Positions 1-7,871 of a DNA stretch of 64,000 nt are shown piece by piece. This DNA is from Sporomusa termitida (GTDB lineage: Bacteria; Bacillota; Negativicutes; Sporomusales; Sporomusaceae). The DNA is taken from the NCBI RefSeq assembly GCF_007641255.1, contig NZ_CP036259.1, forward strand, positions 2,232,001 to 2,296,000, given 5' to 3'. Position 1 is the first letter of the stretch; every line of letters starts with the position of its first letter. The position numbers were made by a program, and so were the translations under genes. Below the pieces are notes generated by a model, which was given only the letters and a program-made list of their open reading frames with translations, had not been told where the DNA came from and ran no database searches.

Positions 1-1166
1 GAGCCGGAAAAGGTATACCTGAGTCTGAGTCCCTCTTCGGTAGTCATTTGCTCATGAATAAAGGCAATGAAATCACCGGCAGCCAGTTCGCTTGGCAATT
101 CCAGATACTGCATGTCGAGACAGCAGCGTACCGCATTATGTCCTGCCAATAAGCCGGTGACCACCGCCTCAGTATGCCCAACCATAATGCCTGCTTTTTC
201 GCCGGCACAGAATAAGTTGTCTACTCCGTCTACTTTCAAAGAGTGACTACAGGGGGCCATTCCCAAGTACCGGATCGAGTTCCCCACACCGCCTGAATAG
301 GGGTCCTCATACCGGGCCCGTTCCAACCCGGGGATTGTTCTTAATGCATCCAGGGGGAAAAACGGCGTCATTAGTTTGGCGTGGCCGGTATCAATAAGCA
401 CAATATTTTCGGCATAATCGGCAATGGCATACTGGGAACACGCCTTTTTGCCAAGCATGCCGGTTTTTTTCAGATTTTCCGGCAGGGGGATAACGACCAT
501 GCCCTCTTTTTCGAGCTGATCTTTAAGTTCCGGTCGCAGTGAATCTTTATTTATTTTGCAGGAACCGCTCATTGCTCCGTAGGAGCCGTCAGCCTTTTTC
601 CCAATAATTTCTTTAACATCGGCCTTAGCTGTAATGCTTACCCGTGGGCCAAAAGTCGGACAGCGGAGAATGCACATCGCACAGCCGTTGCCGTATTTTA
701 AGCAGTTGCCCATTGGTCCGGAAGTGCCGGTTGTATCGACAAAAGCATCCCCTTGAATTATTTCATCATTATCATTTACAAGGTATTGGATTTTTTTACG
801 ATATTTAACAACATTTGCTACCCTTGTTCTGCTCCTGACATCTATACCATAGTTCTGCAGTATCTTTTTTACCAAAGGTTCCATCGTAGTTACATCATAA
901 AAGGAAGCATGACTATGTCCAGGAAAATGTATGCCCCGGTGTCGGCTATTGGCATCCATAGCTACGAATAAGTCCCCGCCACCCATAGCAATGGCTTCTT
1001 CAGCCGCCGTAAACCGTCCGTTATTGCGAAATATGCCGCCAACCAGACCGGTGCCCAGCAATAAGTCGGTGCGCTCAAGCAACACCACCTGCGCTCCGGC
1101 TTTAGCCGCTGCCAAGGCTGCTGCACAACCAGCCCAGCCACCGCCAACCACTACCACATTAATCAT
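1..1166 (-). CDS. FAD-dependent oxidoreductase with Cys cluster (partial)
   Basis: The reading frame runs off the left edge, so the C-terminus is missing. About 388 residues are visible. The N-terminus has a Rossmann dinucleotide-binding motif (VVVVGGGWAGCAAA, residues 4-17) and an acidic residue about 20 residues later, typical of FAD proteins of the GidA/HdrA/FAD-dependent-oxidoreductase group. A CX6CX2CX3CP cluster (Cys155, 162, 165, 169) could bind an iron-sulfur cluster. The ATG is preceded by GGAGGGG, which fixes the start. It lies downstream of spmB on the same strand, after a gap of about 110 bases. The substrate is unknown; I infer a redox enzyme only from the fold motif. Confidence 0.8.
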   Translation of the reverse strand, partial: MINVVVVGGGWAGCAAALAAAKAGAQVVLLERTDLLLGTGLVGGIFRNNGRFTAAEEAIAMGGGDLFVAMDANSRHRGIHFPGHSHASFYDVTTMEPLVKKILQNYGIDVRSRTRVANVVKYRKKIQYLVNDNDEIIQGDAFVDTTGTSGPMGNCLKYGNGCAMCILRCPTFGPRVSITAKADVKEIIGKKADGSYGAMSGSCKINKDSLRPELKDQLEKEGMVVIPLPENLKKTGMLGKKACSQYAIADYAENIVLIDTGHAKLMTPFFPLDALRTIPGLERARYEDPYSGGVGNSIRYLGMAPCSHSLKVDGVDNLFCAGEKAGIMVGHTEAVVTGLLAGHNAVRCCLDMQYLELPSELAAGDFIAFIHEQMTTEEGLRLRYTFSG

Positions 1167-1274
1167 GGACTACCCCTCCAATTCCCTGCTTTACATCACA
1201 TTACAGTGTATTCGGGTACTTACTATCTGCCACTGGTCACGGCATAGAAAAAACTGGTAACAGTTCGTTACCAG

Positions 1275-1814
1275 TCAATGGGCAAAGAGGAGCTGACAGA
1301 TATAGACGGAAGCCAGGAAACTGACGACATCGCCGGACACTCCAACCAATACGGCATACCGTGGATTGCTGAGCCCCACGGCCCCAAAATAAACGGTGAG
1401 CACATAAAAGGTCGTATCCGTACTGGCTAGTACCGTAGAGGCAATTCGCCCAATCAGCGAATCCGGCCCGTATGTATTTAACAATTCAGTGGCCAGCCCC
1501 AGTGAACCGCTGCCGGACAAGGGCCGCATGATGGCCAGGGGGACCAGGTCCGATGGTACCCCCAGAACATTTAATACCGGCCCCATCCAGGCCACGCAGG
1601 CCTCCATGGCACCTGAAGCCCGAAAGATGCTGATCGCAATCAGCATGGCCACAAGACAGGGCAGAATGCGGATCGCGGTATGAAAGCCCTCCCCTGCGCC
1701 TTCAATAAAGGCCTCATATACTTTAACTTTTCGTAAATAGCCAATAACCGGGACGATAAGCAGTACGCCAGGAATAGCCCAGACTGACAGCTGTTCGCAT
1801 AATTCAAGCAGCAC
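1275..1814 (-). CDS. spmB: Spore maturation protein B (SpmB)
   Basis: A 179-residue hydrophobic protein with several membrane segments, of the SpmB family (nucleoside-recognition/Gate-type domain). The conserved stretches MRPLSGSGSLG and ASTDTTFYVL are visible in the centre. In Bacillus subtilis, SpmA and SpmB are needed for normal spore core dehydration; the transported species is not known. It follows spmA by 15 bases, and the order dacB-spmA-spmB is the same as in Bacillus, so the three are very likely one transcript. Length is normal for the family. Confidence 0.93.
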   Translation of the reverse strand: MLLELCEQLSVWAIPGVLLIVPVIGYLRKVKVYEAFIEGAGEGFHTAIRILPCLVAMLIAISIFRASGAMEACVAWMGPVLNVLGVPSDLVPLAIMRPLSGSGSLGLATELLNTYGPDSLIGRIASTVLASTDTTFYVLTVYFGAVGLSNPRYAVLVGVSGDVVSFLASVYICQLLFAH

Positions 1815-1829
1815 TAAAACACCCCCTTG

Positions 1830-2414
1830 TTACCGTTTCCATACTGCCCGGCATAGTCTGTCGATAACAAGAACAAAAATTGTGGCGAGCAGGCTTACAA
1901 CAAGGGTGGAGCCGACAATTTCCGTGGGATTAACTGAACCTGCTGCTGACCTTAAGGCGATAATTGTTGCCGGCACCAGGGTAAACCCGGTTGTACATAA
2001 AGCCAGCAAAGTGCACATAGCCGGAGTCGCCGTATCTTTTTTGGGGTTGAGGGTCTGCAGTTCCTGCATAGCTTTAATTCCCAGCGGTGTTACAGCGTTG
2101 CCGAGCCCCAGCATATTGGCGCTGATGGTCATGATAATTGCGCCCATGGCCGGGTGATTCCGGGGTACACTGGGAAATAAAAAACCGATGATTGGCGTCA
2201 ATATGTAGGAAATGCCCCGGATAAGTCCTGATAACTCGGCAATTTTCATAATTCCCAGCCACAAACACATGACTCCAATTAGATTAATCGTCAGCTCTAC
2301 CGCACTTTTAGCGGCGCTGATGGCACTTAACGTGACAACTTCAATCCGTCCGTTCAGGCCAGCATAAAGGATTCCACTTGCCATAAGCAGCAACCAAATT
2401 ACGTTAATCATCAT
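1830..2414 (-). CDS. spmA: Spore maturation protein A (SpmA)
   Basis: A 194-residue integral membrane protein of the SpmA family, partner of SpmB in spore core dehydration. The family motif SANMLGLGNAVTPLGIKAM is present near residue 100, between predicted membrane segments. Its first residues (MMINVIWLLLMASGILYAG) form the first membrane helix. It lies between dacB and spmB in the conserved order. The gap to dacB (about 90 bases) contains no obvious terminator, which fits co-transcription. Confidence 0.93.
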   Translation of the reverse strand: MMINVIWLLLMASGILYAGLNGRIEVVTLSAISAAKSAVELTINLIGVMCLWLGIMKIAELSGLIRGISYILTPIIGFLFPSVPRNHPAMGAIIMTISANMLGLGNAVTPLGIKAMQELQTLNPKKDTATPAMCTLLALCTTGFTLVPATIIALRSAAGSVNPTEIVGSTLVVSLLATIFVLVIDRLCRAVWKR

Positions 2415-2505
2415 CCATCACCCATTATGATGGTATGAAAGATTTTATTAAGCTAGTACTTCAACTTCCGTAAAAACGAGAATAGTTTGCGTATAGATTT
2501 TTTCC

Positions 2506-3651
2506 TTAGGCATTACGGAATACCAGGGACAGGAACCCCCACACAGAGCTCCAGAGCAGTCCAAAAAAGGATTTCTTTTCTACCGACCGGTCAGCTACCA
2601 GGTCACTGCTGGCAACTTCTATATTATTATACATGACTCTTACCGTTCCTAATTTTTGCCCTGAGGTAACAGGGGCATTTAGCTTATTCGGGGCATCGAT
2701 TACCGTGGAAAACTTGTCATGTTCATTATCTGCCATAGGTATAGTGATATCATTGGTTGCCAGCAGCTTAACATCACTTGTTTTACCTTCATTGATTCTG
2801 ACGGTCTTTAAAATATCGCCCTGATTAATTACAGGCACCTGTTTAAGCTGCGTAAACCCATAATCCAGCAGCGTGATGGAATCATCCCACATATGATCGC
2901 TGTCTAAGACTACGACAACTAACTGAATTCCATTCCGTTTAGCGGCTGAAACCAAACAGCGCCCGGCCGCATCTGTGTAACCTGTTTTTACCCCGTTGGC
3001 GCCGTCATACAACCATAACATTTTGTTTTCATTGTATAGATCCCGGTCATGGTCTTTACCGGGCCAGGGAACAACCTTGTGCTGGGTGGCAACAATCTGG
3101 GCAAACAGCGGGTTTTTATACCCATAGGCTGTAATTTTGGCCAGGTCGTACGCCGTAGAATAATGGTTTTCGTTTGGTAAACCGCTGCTATTGGTAAAAT
3201 TACTGTTTACCGCGCCAATGACGTGGGCCTTATCTGTCATTAATTTAGCAAACTTTTCTACAGAGCCTGAGATATGTTCAGCTACTGCCACTGTGGCATC
3301 ATTGCCGGAAACCAGCATTATGCCGTAGAACATGTCGTGCATTGTAAGCTGTTCACCCTGGGTGAGCCATAGTGAAGATCCTTCAGTACTGGCAGCATTC
3401 TCGCTGGCGGTAACCACATCGTCCAGTTGGCCGTATTCAAGCGCTGTAATCAGAGTCATAATCTTGGTGGTACTGGCGGGATAGCGCCGTTCTGTCGCTT
3501 GTTTTCCATATAGCACTTTTCCTGTAGATGCTTCCATTACAATGGCTGACTTTGCCGTTATTGCCGGCAGGGGTTCGGATGCGAGGCCGGTTGCGGGTAA
3601 AAGTACCAGACACATCAATAACAATCTCCCAAGATTAGCTAGTTGTCCCAT
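2506..3651 (-). CDS. dacB: D-alanyl-D-alanine carboxypeptidase (DacB/PBP5 family)
   Basis: A secreted serine DD-carboxypeptidase (peptidase S11) that removes the terminal D-Ala from peptidoglycan stem peptides. It has an N-terminal signal sequence (residues 1-24), the catalytic SxxK (STTK, 60-63), the SGN triad (115-117) and a KTG motif (KTGYT, near residue 220). These are followed by the C-terminal beta domain and an aromatic, amphipathic C-terminal segment (SFFGLLWSSVWGFLSLVF) likely to sit on the membrane. At 381 residues it is full length. Position next to spmAB matches Bacillus dacB, which tunes cortex cross-linking. The upstream promoter looks like sigma-A rather than sigma-E, so a vegetative role is also possible. 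Confidence 0.92.
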   Translation of the reverse strand: MGQLANLGRLLLMCLVLLPATGLASEPLPAITAKSAIVMEASTGKVLYGKQATERRYPASTTKIMTLITALEYGQLDDVVTASENAASTEGSSLWLTQGEQLTMHDMFYGIMLVSGNDATVAVAEHISGSVEKFAKLMTDKAHVIGAVNSNFTNSSGLPNENHYSTAYDLAKITAYGYKNPLFAQIVATQHKVVPWPGKDHDRDLYNENKMLWLYDGANGVKTGYTDAAGRCLVSAAKRNGIQLVVVVLDSDHMWDDSITLLDYGFTQLKQVPVINQGDILKTVRINEGKTSDVKLLATNDITIPMADNEHDKFSTVIDAPNKLNAPVTSGQKLGTVRVMYNNIEVASSDLVADRSVEKKSFFGLLWSSVWGFLSLVFRNA

Positions 3652-3687
3652 TCATCCAATCCTTTCTGTTAGAATAAACCAAAGATT

Positions 3688-3716
3688 ATTATATAATTAA
3701 ATTCTCCTGAGGTCAA
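3688..3716 (-). promoter_or_regulatory. Sigma-A-type promoter of dacB-spmA-spmB
   Basis: On the minus strand TTGACC (3716-3711) is followed after exactly 17 bases by TATAAT (3693-3688). This is 5/6 and 6/6 against the vegetative consensus, about 35 bases upstream of the dacB start. No convincing sigma-E promoter was seen in the same interval. Confidence 0.65.
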
Positions 3717-3758
3717 AACTATATATTTTCCATATTTATCAAAAAAGACTTAACCGGA

Positions 3759-3855
3759 GAGAAAGCTTGCTTTCTCGGGGGATTAAGAGTCACGGCAGCT
3801 TCCGCTCCCGGCCGGGAGCGGAAGCAGTGTTGGCGGCATAAGCCAAGTTTTCTAA
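3759..3855. repeat. Palindrome cluster with a TTAGAAAACTTGGCT motif
   Basis: Three elements lie in the 289-base gap between dacB and the small plus-strand gene. A perfect 8-bp stem with a 2-base gap spans 3759-3776 (GAGAAAGC/GCTTTCTC). A perfect 28-base palindrome spans 3798-3825 (arms GCTTCCGCTCCCGG). The minus-strand motif TTAGAAAACTTGGCT lies at 3855-3841. The same motif recurs near another strong palindrome at 15139-15256. It may be a short dispersed intergenic repeat family; it carries no ORF. Confidence 0.55.
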
Positions 3856-3881
3856 GCTTGGGCAGTACAATAAATATCCTG

Positions 3882-3911
3882 GCATTATTTTGTCTGTATC
3901 CGGGGATAATA
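3882..3911 (+). promoter_or_regulatory. Sigma-F-type promoter of the small helical protein gene
   Basis: GCATT (3882-3886), a 15-base spacer, then GGGGATAATA (3902-3911). The second box fits the forespore sigma-F -10 consensus (GGNRANAMTW) at every position; the first matches GYWTA at four of five. The start codon is about 30 bases downstream. Sigma-G recognises related sites and cannot be excluded. Confidence 0.5.
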
Positions 3912-3940
3912 TTATCAAATTTAAGGAGGTGTACAGGATC

Positions 3941-4132
3941 ATGGAAACGCTTGATATCAAAACAGCTTTACGTACGACCCTTACCCAAAAGCAGGAGTTG
4001 GTACGTGATTATCAATCCTTTGCTGATCGCGTTAATGACAAAGAGGTAGCAAAAATGTTTAAGCATTTTGCCGAGGCGGAAGCATTGCACTCTACACAGA
4101 TTAAAAGTAAACTGGATGACCTGGCCCAATAG
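3941..4132 (+). CDS. Small rubrerythrin/ferritin-like helical protein
   Basis: A 63-residue, highly charged protein predicted as an alpha-helical hairpin. It has a KHFAEAEALHSTQIK segment (residues 41-55) whose ExxH (Glu47, His50) resembles half of a ferritin/rubrerythrin four-helix bundle; small DUF1657-type proteins are an alternative. The ATG at 3941 was chosen because AAGGAGGT sits about 10 bases upstream; longer readings from TTG at 3890 have no ribosome site. It is alone on the plus strand, ends at a bidirectional terminator and has a sigma-F-like promoter. Expression in the forespore is therefore inferred. Metal binding is not proven. Confidence 0.75.
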   Translation: METLDIKTALRTTLTQKQELVRDYQSFADRVNDKEVAKMFKHFAEAEALHSTQIKSKLDDLAQ

Positions 4133-4155
4133 ATTACATTATTAAATTTATATGC

Positions 4156-4185
4156 AAAAACCCACACCGGCATGTGTGGGTTTTT
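4156..4185. terminator. Bidirectional rho-independent terminator
   Basis: Stem CCCACAC/GTGTGGG with a 6-base loop, with A5 on the left and T5 on the right. It serves the plus-strand small gene ending at 4132 and the minus-strand ytfJ gene ending at 4202. Confidence 0.85.
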
Positions 4186-4201
4186 AATATTCTCTTATTT
4201 A

Positions 4202-4651
4202 CTACAGGTGAGTTGAGGATTGATGAGTAGGCTGCGTTTCCGCTGTCTCGGCCAGCTGCTCAAGCTCGTCATCTTGGTCGCCACCAAACATGTTTTCAAT
4301 CTTGTTCATAACCTGTGGCACCATATCAATAAGACGGTCATAAAGCAGGTTACTCTCGACAGACATAAACCGTACCCCGTTCGTTGGCGAACATACCAAA
4401 AATCCAACTGGTTTCACACTAATGCCGGCGCCGCTGGCACCACCAAACGGGTGGCTTTGGGCAGTTGTTGTTTCTTCTGCCTCATAGTCACCGCCACCAG
4501 CCGCAAAACCGAACGTCACCCGGGAAATAGGAACAATTACCGTTCCATCCGGAGTCTCGACAGCATCGCCGACAATAGTGTTCACATCGACCATACCTTT
4601 AATACTCTCCATAGCGGTTTTCATCAAGCCCTGTATTGGATGCTCAGCCAC
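4202..4651 (-). CDS. ytfJ: YtfJ/GerW family sporulation protein
   Basis: A 149-residue protein of the GerW/YtfJ family, which in Bacillus is made in the forespore and needed for germination with some nutrients. It starts with the family signature HPIQGLMKTAMESIKGM and carries a glycine-rich core (FGFAAGGGDYE). The start is GTG with GGAGG about 9 bases upstream. The tail (residues about 125-149) is acidic and then Gln/Ser/Thr-rich. It overlaps the end of the DUF2953 gene by 8 bases, a pairing widespread in spore formers, and ends at a terminator. Confidence 0.92.
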   Translation of the reverse strand: MAEHPIQGLMKTAMESIKGMVDVNTIVGDAVETPDGTVIVPISRVTFGFAAGGGDYEAEETTTAQSHPFGGASGAGISVKPVGFLVCSPTNGVRFMSVESNLLYDRLIDMVPQVMNKIENMFGGDQDDELEQLAETAETQPTHQSSTHL

Positions 4652-5321
4652 TGCGAGTCGCCTCCTTATACAATGAATTTGTTAAAGTTGCCATAGTTGC
4701 AGTAATAACTTTGCCAAGTCTTATTCTTAATATACACTGGAAATCAAGCTGGAGCCGACACTGACCATATACCGGTATGATCTTAATAGCAGGTTTGGCA
4801 TCAAGCTTTAGACGGGTGTTAAGAGCGGTGAGCAGGAACCCCTGCGCTGCGCCAAACACCCCCATCATTAAGCCGGTAAAGGCGGCGTCATCAAATCCGT
4901 ACACAATTTTGATATCAATTTTTTGGCAGTGTATCGAAGATACCAGATTGTTAATATAATAGCGGTAAGTACGGATATACCGGTTAACCCCCCGCATCAG
5001 TTTGTGGAATTTTCGGGGGTTTGTCAAAAAAAATTCGGCCATTCTTTTGACAAATCGCTGCTCACGGGCCACATAAGTCTCTGTTCCCCCCGCGGGGGCC
5101 TTAATTTTTGAGGTGATCCAGGGTAACTCATTATATTGGACAATTTCAATTACCGGAATCTTAATTGTATAAACAAACAGCGGTTTTAAGGCATGTAGCG
5201 TGATCGCTAAATGATCGTCATCGTTGTGGCGGCAAAGATAAAGTTCAATATAAACATTGATCCGTGAAAGCATAAATAATAAAATAATGCCTGCTGCAAT
5301 TATCATTAGCCAGTTAACCAT
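4644..5321 (-). CDS. DUF2953 domain protein
   Basis: A 225-residue protein with one N-terminal membrane helix (about residues 4-20), then a soluble basic region of the DUF2953 family. These proteins are usually encoded beside ytfJ in sporulating Bacillota and their function is unknown. The ATG is preceded by GGGGTGAAAG. The last 8 bases overlap ytfJ, indicating translational coupling. A GTATA element lies upstream but I could not find a convincing matching -10 for a forespore sigma factor. Confidence 0.85.
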   Translation of the reverse strand: MVNWLMIIAAGIILLFMLSRINVYIELYLCRHNDDDHLAITLHALKPLFVYTIKIPVIEIVQYNELPWITSKIKAPAGGTETYVAREQRFVKRMAEFFLTNPRKFHKLMRGVNRYIRTYRYYINNLVSSIHCQKIDIKIVYGFDDAAFTGLMMGVFGAAQGFLLTALNTRLKLDAKPAIKIIPVYGQCRLQLDFQCILRIRLGKVITATMATLTNSLYKEATRSG

Positions 5322-5623
5322 GCTTTCACCCCTTTATCAGATCTTATTAATTTATGCACTTTTCTCATCAATATACAGTCTGTAAATAAGAAAACCGCTG
5401 ACGCGGTCTTTTGGCTGGGCGCAAAATCAGATAATCCTGGAATACACCTGGAATACAAGGGAACGCTTTTTCCGGTAAAGGCCGGGGGTTACCGGGGGTG
5501 CGGGGGCGCCGACTCCTTGCTCTAGCCGGCCATTGACCTTGATTCCCCTTGTTTATAAGGACTTTCAGCCTCTCAAAACTTATAAATTCTGATACATTAA
5601 TAAAGGCAGTCATGTGACTGTCT
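5322..5623. other. Intergenic stretch without a supported gene
   Basis: This 302-base gap separates scpB from the DUF2953 gene. It contains a weak terminator (5391-5412), a direct repeat of CCTGGAATACA around 5436-5457 and an unusually GC-rich run with CCCCCG blocks around 5485-5515. A minus-strand reading frame of about 80 codons can be opened here, but it has no good ribosome site, resembles no family I recognise and is Pro/Arg-rich. I do not call it a gene. Confidence 0.5.
5391..5412 (-). terminator. Weak terminator after scpB operon
   Basis: Read on the minus strand, stem ACCGC/GCGGT with a 4-base loop is followed by TTTTCTTATTTA. The stem is only 5 bp, and it lies about 210 bases after the scpB stop codon. 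Confidence 0.45.
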
Positions 5624-6157
5624 TTATTCTGCTGAATGACTTTCCGGCAGCAGGTTGGCAATAGCCGGCAGGTCTCCGAGACTTTTTAAGCCAAAACATT
5701 GGAGAAACTCGGTTGTTGTCCCATATAATATAGGCCGGCCGATGGTCTCTTTGCGGCCGATTTCCTTAATTAACATCCGGTCGGAAAGGGTGGTGATAAC
5801 CCGGTCGGAGCTTACGCCGCGGATACTTTCTATTTCCTGTTTGGTTACCGGTTGTTTAAAAGCCACGATGGCCAGGGTTTCCAAAGCGGCCGTTGATAAC
5901 CGGGCTTCCTGTATGGCTGCTAATTTATTTATAATATCGAAAAAAGCAGGTTTAGTGCATAACTGGTAGCCGCCGGCTACTTCAACAATGACCAGGCCCC
6001 GCTCGGCGGCAGTCATCACTTTCAGCATATCAGCAATTAGTGTATGAACCTGTTCAACCGGTAACTGTAATATCCCGCCAATTTTATCTGCCGGCAGCGG
6101 CTGCCCGCTTGCGAATAGCAAAGCTTCGATCGCCCCTTGTAACTGCAGATCAGACAT
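5624..6157 (-). CDS. scpB: Segregation and condensation protein B
   Basis: A 177-residue protein of the ScpB family: two winged-helix domains that bind ScpA in the SMC-ScpAB condensin. Family stretches GAIEALLFASGQPL (residues 9-22), LSTAALETLAIVAFKQPVT and ESIRGVSSDRVI are present. The ATG follows GAGGAGTGAAG. It lies 7 bases after scpA in the usual order. Confidence 0.96.
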   Translation of the reverse strand: MSDLQLQGAIEALLFASGQPLPADKIGGILQLPVEQVHTLIADMLKVMTAAERGLVIVEVAGGYQLCTKPAFFDIINKLAAIQEARLSTAALETLAIVAFKQPVTKQEIESIRGVSSDRVITTLSDRMLIKEIGRKETIGRPILYGTTTEFLQCFGLKSLGDLPAIANLLPESHSAE

Positions 6158-6164
6158 AGGCGCT

Positions 6165-6872
6165 TCACTCCTCTAATTTCAGATGGATAGGTGCAAACGG
6201 CTGCTCCTGACAGACACTGACCTGTTTTAAGCGGATAAGCTCCAATAAAGCTAAAAATGCAGCAATGGCTTCGGTGCGGGAGCCTGTCCGGAAGATTGCT
6301 TTGTTAAACTCCAGCTGCCCTTTATTACTTCTCAGCAAAGCCATAATATCGTACATTTTATCTTGTACACTGAACTCTTCGGGCGCAATTATCGCAAAAT
6401 CAGGCACCGCGCTTTCCCACAGCGCGGCAAAGGCCTTTAACAAATCATGCAAAGAAAGTCCTGCAGGCAGCGAAAACTGTTGGGTGAATTCCTGCGGCAG
6501 CCTGGTAAAATATTTATCCCGTTCCTCGCCAAGCTGACCTAAAACTGCCGACAGTTGTTTAAATTTGCGATATTCAACCAGGCGTTCAACTAATTCCAGC
6601 CGGGGATCAGCCTCATCAGCAGCCGCTTCACCCGTAACCGGCCGCGGCAAGAGCAACCGTGATTTTATTTGCAGCAGGGTCGCGGCCATAACCAGGAATT
6701 CGCTGGCAATTTCAATATTAAATTCTTCCATTGCCGCAAGGTAAGCAAGATATTGCCCGGTAACCTCCGCTATCGGAATATTATAAATGTCAAGCTGATG
6801 TTTTTCAATCAGATGCATTAATAAGGCTAACGGTCCTTCGAAGGTTTCCAGCTTAATCGTATAATCGGCCAT
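6165..6872 (-). CDS. scpA: Segregation and condensation protein A
   Basis: A 235-residue kleisin subunit that closes the SMC ring in chromosome condensation and segregation. The N-terminal signature (ETFEGPLALLMHLIEKHQLD, residues 8-27) and the following helix-rich region IYNIPIAEVTGQYLAYL are diagnostic. The C-terminal winged helix ends in LLELIRLKQVSVCQEQPF. It is 7 bases from trpS and 7 bases from scpB, implying one operon (M50 protease-trpS-scpA-scpB). Confidence 0.96.
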   Translation of the reverse strand: MADYTIKLETFEGPLALLMHLIEKHQLDIYNIPIAEVTGQYLAYLAAMEEFNIEIASEFLVMAATLLQIKSRLLLPRPVTGEAAADEADPRLELVERLVEYRKFKQLSAVLGQLGEERDKYFTRLPQEFTQQFSLPAGLSLHDLLKAFAALWESAVPDFAIIAPEEFSVQDKMYDIMALLRSNKGQLEFNKAIFRTGSRTEAIAAFLALLELIRLKQVSVCQEQPFAPIHLKLEE

Positions 6873-6878
6873 CGGCTG

Positions 6879-7856
6879 TCAGTCCAGGTTCATAACGGCC
6901 CGGACTTCTGCCATGGTGGCTGCTGCCAGCTTGCGCGCCCGCTCGGCGCCATAAACCAGTATTTCTTTAATTTTAGCCGGATTACCTGCCAGCTCTTTGC
7001 GGCGGCCATGAACATCAGCCAGGGTTGTAGTCATTTTTGCGGCCAGGCGCTTCTTGCACTCCACACAGCCAATGCCGGCATTGCGGCATTGGCCGGCAAT
7101 TTCTTCATAGTCGGGGCTGAAAATTTTATGGAACGTGTACACTGTGCATATTTCGGGGTTGCCTGGATCGGTCTTTTTGACCCGTTGCGGATCGGTAAGC
7201 ATTTGTCTCACTTTGGCCTGCAGCTCGTCCGGTTCGGCGGCATAGGGGATTTCATTCCCATAGGACTTACTCATTTTCCGGCCGTCAATCCCCGGCAGCA
7301 ACGGGCTTAAAATTGGCTGCGGTTCAGGAAATACCGGTTTGTACAAATTAGCGAAACGGCGGACAATCTCCCGTGCCAGCTCCAGGTGTGGCAGCTGGTC
7401 TTCTGCTACCGGTACCGCGTTGGCTTTATATAATATAATGTCGGCAGTCTGCAATTCAGGATAACCTAAAAAGCCGTAAGTGTTGATTTCTTTACCCATA
7501 TCACCTAATTGCTGCAGCTTGTCCTTATAGGTGGGCACCCGTTCCAGCCAGGATAACGGCGTCATCATCGATAAGAGCAGGTGCAATTCAGCATGCTCTT
7601 TCACATGCGACTGCACAAAGATGATATTTTTTTCCGGATCAAGACCGGCGCTCAGCCAGTCCAGGGCCATACATTCTATACGTTCCGGCAGCAGACGGGT
7701 ATCTTCATAGGAAGACGTGAGTGCATGCCAGTCAACGATGGAATAAATACAATCATATTCATGCTGGAGCTTAACCCAGTTATTAAGCACCTGAAAGTTA
7801 CCCATATGAAACTTTCCTGATGGCTGCATACCACTGAAAATGCGTTTCTTAGTCAA
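6879..7856 (-). CDS. trpS: Tryptophanyl-tRNA synthetase
   Basis: Class I aminoacyl-tRNA synthetase that charges tRNA-Trp. At 325 residues it is the compact bacterial form. It shows the HIGH-type motif as HMGN (residues 17-20), the family start GMQPSGKFHMGN, and the KMSKS loop (GRKMSKSYGN). A CX2C-type pair (GIGCVECKKR) near residue 270 is unremarkable. The start is TTG with AGGAGG upstream. No T-box leader fits in the 15-base gap to the protease gene, so the gene is not controlled by uncharged tRNA locally. Confidence 0.97.
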   Translation of the reverse strand: MTKKRIFSGMQPSGKFHMGNFQVLNNWVKLQHEYDCIYSIVDWHALTSSYEDTRLLPERIECMALDWLSAGLDPEKNIIFVQSHVKEHAELHLLLSMMTPLSWLERVPTYKDKLQQLGDMGKEINTYGFLGYPELQTADIILYKANAVPVAEDQLPHLELAREIVRRFANLYKPVFPEPQPILSPLLPGIDGRKMSKSYGNEIPYAAEPDELQAKVRQMLTDPQRVKKTDPGNPEICTVYTFHKIFSPDYEEIAGQCRNAGIGCVECKKRLAAKMTTTLADVHGRRKELAGNPAKIKEILVYGAERARKLAAATMAEVRAVMNLD

Positions 7857-7871
7857 TTGTATTTCCTCCTG

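Noticed and set aside
931-1260. Plus-strand open frame of 109 codons
   Set aside because: Antisense to the FAD oxidoreductase N-terminus, whose Rossmann motif is clear on the minus strand.
5368-5661. Minus-strand open frame between scpB and the DUF2953 gene
   Set aside because: It overlaps the scpB 3' end, has no good ribosome site, carries a Pro/Arg-rich low-information sequence and runs through the terminator.
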